A stretch of 64,000 nucleotides of DNA from Streptomyces sp. Ru71. Lineage in GTDB: Bacteria > Actinomycetota > Actinomycetes > Streptomycetales > Streptomycetaceae. The stretch is from assembly GCF_002920535.1 (NCBI RefSeq), contig NZ_PQSS01000008.1, positions 62,001-126,000 of the forward strand. Reading direction: 5' to 3'. Numbering within the stretch: position 1 is the stretch's first letter; every line of letters starts with the position of its first letter. A program made the position numbers and the translations under genes. Shown here piece after piece: positions 63,678-64,000 of this stretch. The notes under the pieces are model-generated. The model worked only from the letters and a program-made list of their open reading frames with translations. It did no database searches and was not told where the DNA came from.

Positions 63678-64000
63678 GCGAACGCCTCCACCCGCACACC
63701 GGCCTCCTGAAGACGCCGGCGCACCCGGCGGGCCAGCTCCACCGCGCCCGGTGTGTCGCCGTGCAGGCACAGGGAACGCGCGCGTACCTCGATCCGCGAC
63801 CCGGAGTGCGCGGTGACCGTCCCGGAGCGGGCGATGCTCATGGACCGCTCCACCACCGCCTCCGCATCGGTGATCACCGCGCCGTCCCGGCCGCGCGGCA
63901 CCAAGGTGGCCTCGTCGGTGTACGCGCGGTCCGCGAACGCCTCCGTGACGACGGGTAGTCCGGCCTTGTCCGCCATGTCCAGCAGCTTCGAGCCGGGCAG
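63674..64000 (-). CDS. pxpA: 5-oxoprolinase subunit PxpA (LamB/YcsF family), C-terminal part
   Basis: About 108 C-terminal residues; the N-terminus lies beyond the right edge. The segment LDMADKAGLPVVTEAFADRAYTDEATLVPRGRDGAVI, then CLHGDTPGAVELARRVRRRLQEAGV, is the standard PxpA/LamB-YcsF ending. It is first in the pxpA-pxpB-pxpC order and overlaps pxpB by 4 bp. Confidence 0.93.
   Translation of the reverse strand: MPGSKLLDMADKAGLPVVTEAFADRAYTDEATLVPRGRDGAVITDAEAVVERSMSIARSGTVTAHSGSRIEVRARSLCLHGDTPGAVELARRVRRRLQEAGVRVEAFA

Overview
The window is high-GC actinobacterial DNA and reads as a piece of a Streptomyces chromosome core region. The evidence is strong G/C third-position bias, GTG and TTG starts behind GGAGG-type ribosome sites, an rbpA gene with a SigR-type promoter, a chitinase with paired promoter direct repeats, F420-type oxidoreductase genes and one TTA (bldA-type) codon in a secreted-enzyme gene. 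I see no rRNA, tRNA, CRISPR array, insertion sequence, phage or antibiotic gene cluster. About 62 protein genes fill the window, two of them cut by its ends.

Layout. 1-7.3 kb: end of rsmB, an MMPL transporter, rpe, a SorC-type regulator, a lone barstar-like protein, guaB1 and a GNAT enzyme. 7.3-20.6 kb: an amino-acid permease with an Lrp regulator, an MFS exporter, a nitrilase-type hydrolase next to an amino-acid-oxidase-like flavoprotein, an LLM oxidoreductase, a GH6 glycanase, a uracil/xanthine-type permease, a thioesterase and an MFS gene with an apparent frameshift. 20.6-26.2 kb: a ROK regulator, an ECF41 sigma factor with its SDR partner gene, and a GH18 chitinase. 26.2-31.4 kb: FMN riboswitch, ribE-ribM-ribBA-ribH, hisE-hisG and a PH-domain protein. 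31.5-37.3 kb: two CNNM/CorC-type membrane proteins, an EccA-like AAA ATPase and a uridine-kinase-like protein. 37.4-47 kb: a Tat-exported C39-like peptidase, a TetR regulator, an acyl-CoA dehydrogenase, a lipocalin-like/phosphotransferase pair, a second Lrp regulator and an amidohydrolase. 47.4-56.8 kb: ppm1, fxsA, rbpA, a UMF1-type transporter, a GDPD-YczE operon divergent from a MocR regulator, an FtsK-like ATPase with an altered Walker A motif, and an ankyrin protein. 57-64 kb: a HEAT-repeat protein, two GT4 glycosyltransferases with a GDSL hydrolase in one operon, and pxpA-pxpB-pxpC.

Several regulator-target pairs are visible with DNA signals: permease-Lrp (GCAAC motif cluster), MFS-ROK (8-bp inverted repeat), ECF41-SDR (TGTCACA box), YczE-MocR (palindromes), chitinase (12-bp direct repeats), rib operon (FMN riboswitch) and rbpA (GGGAAT-N18-GTT).

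The most unusual signal is recurrent. At about nine places the end of a gene, or the DNA just after its stop codon, is repeated two to five times as short imperfect tandem copies. The loci follow guaB1, the GH6 gene, ribBA, a small membrane-protein gene, the acyl-CoA dehydrogenase, fxsA, mocR, the HEAT gene and pxpC. Separate from these are two inverted copies of a dispersed intergenic repeat, one of which carries a small palindromic insertion, and a 30-bp palindrome sitting in frame inside the ROK gene.
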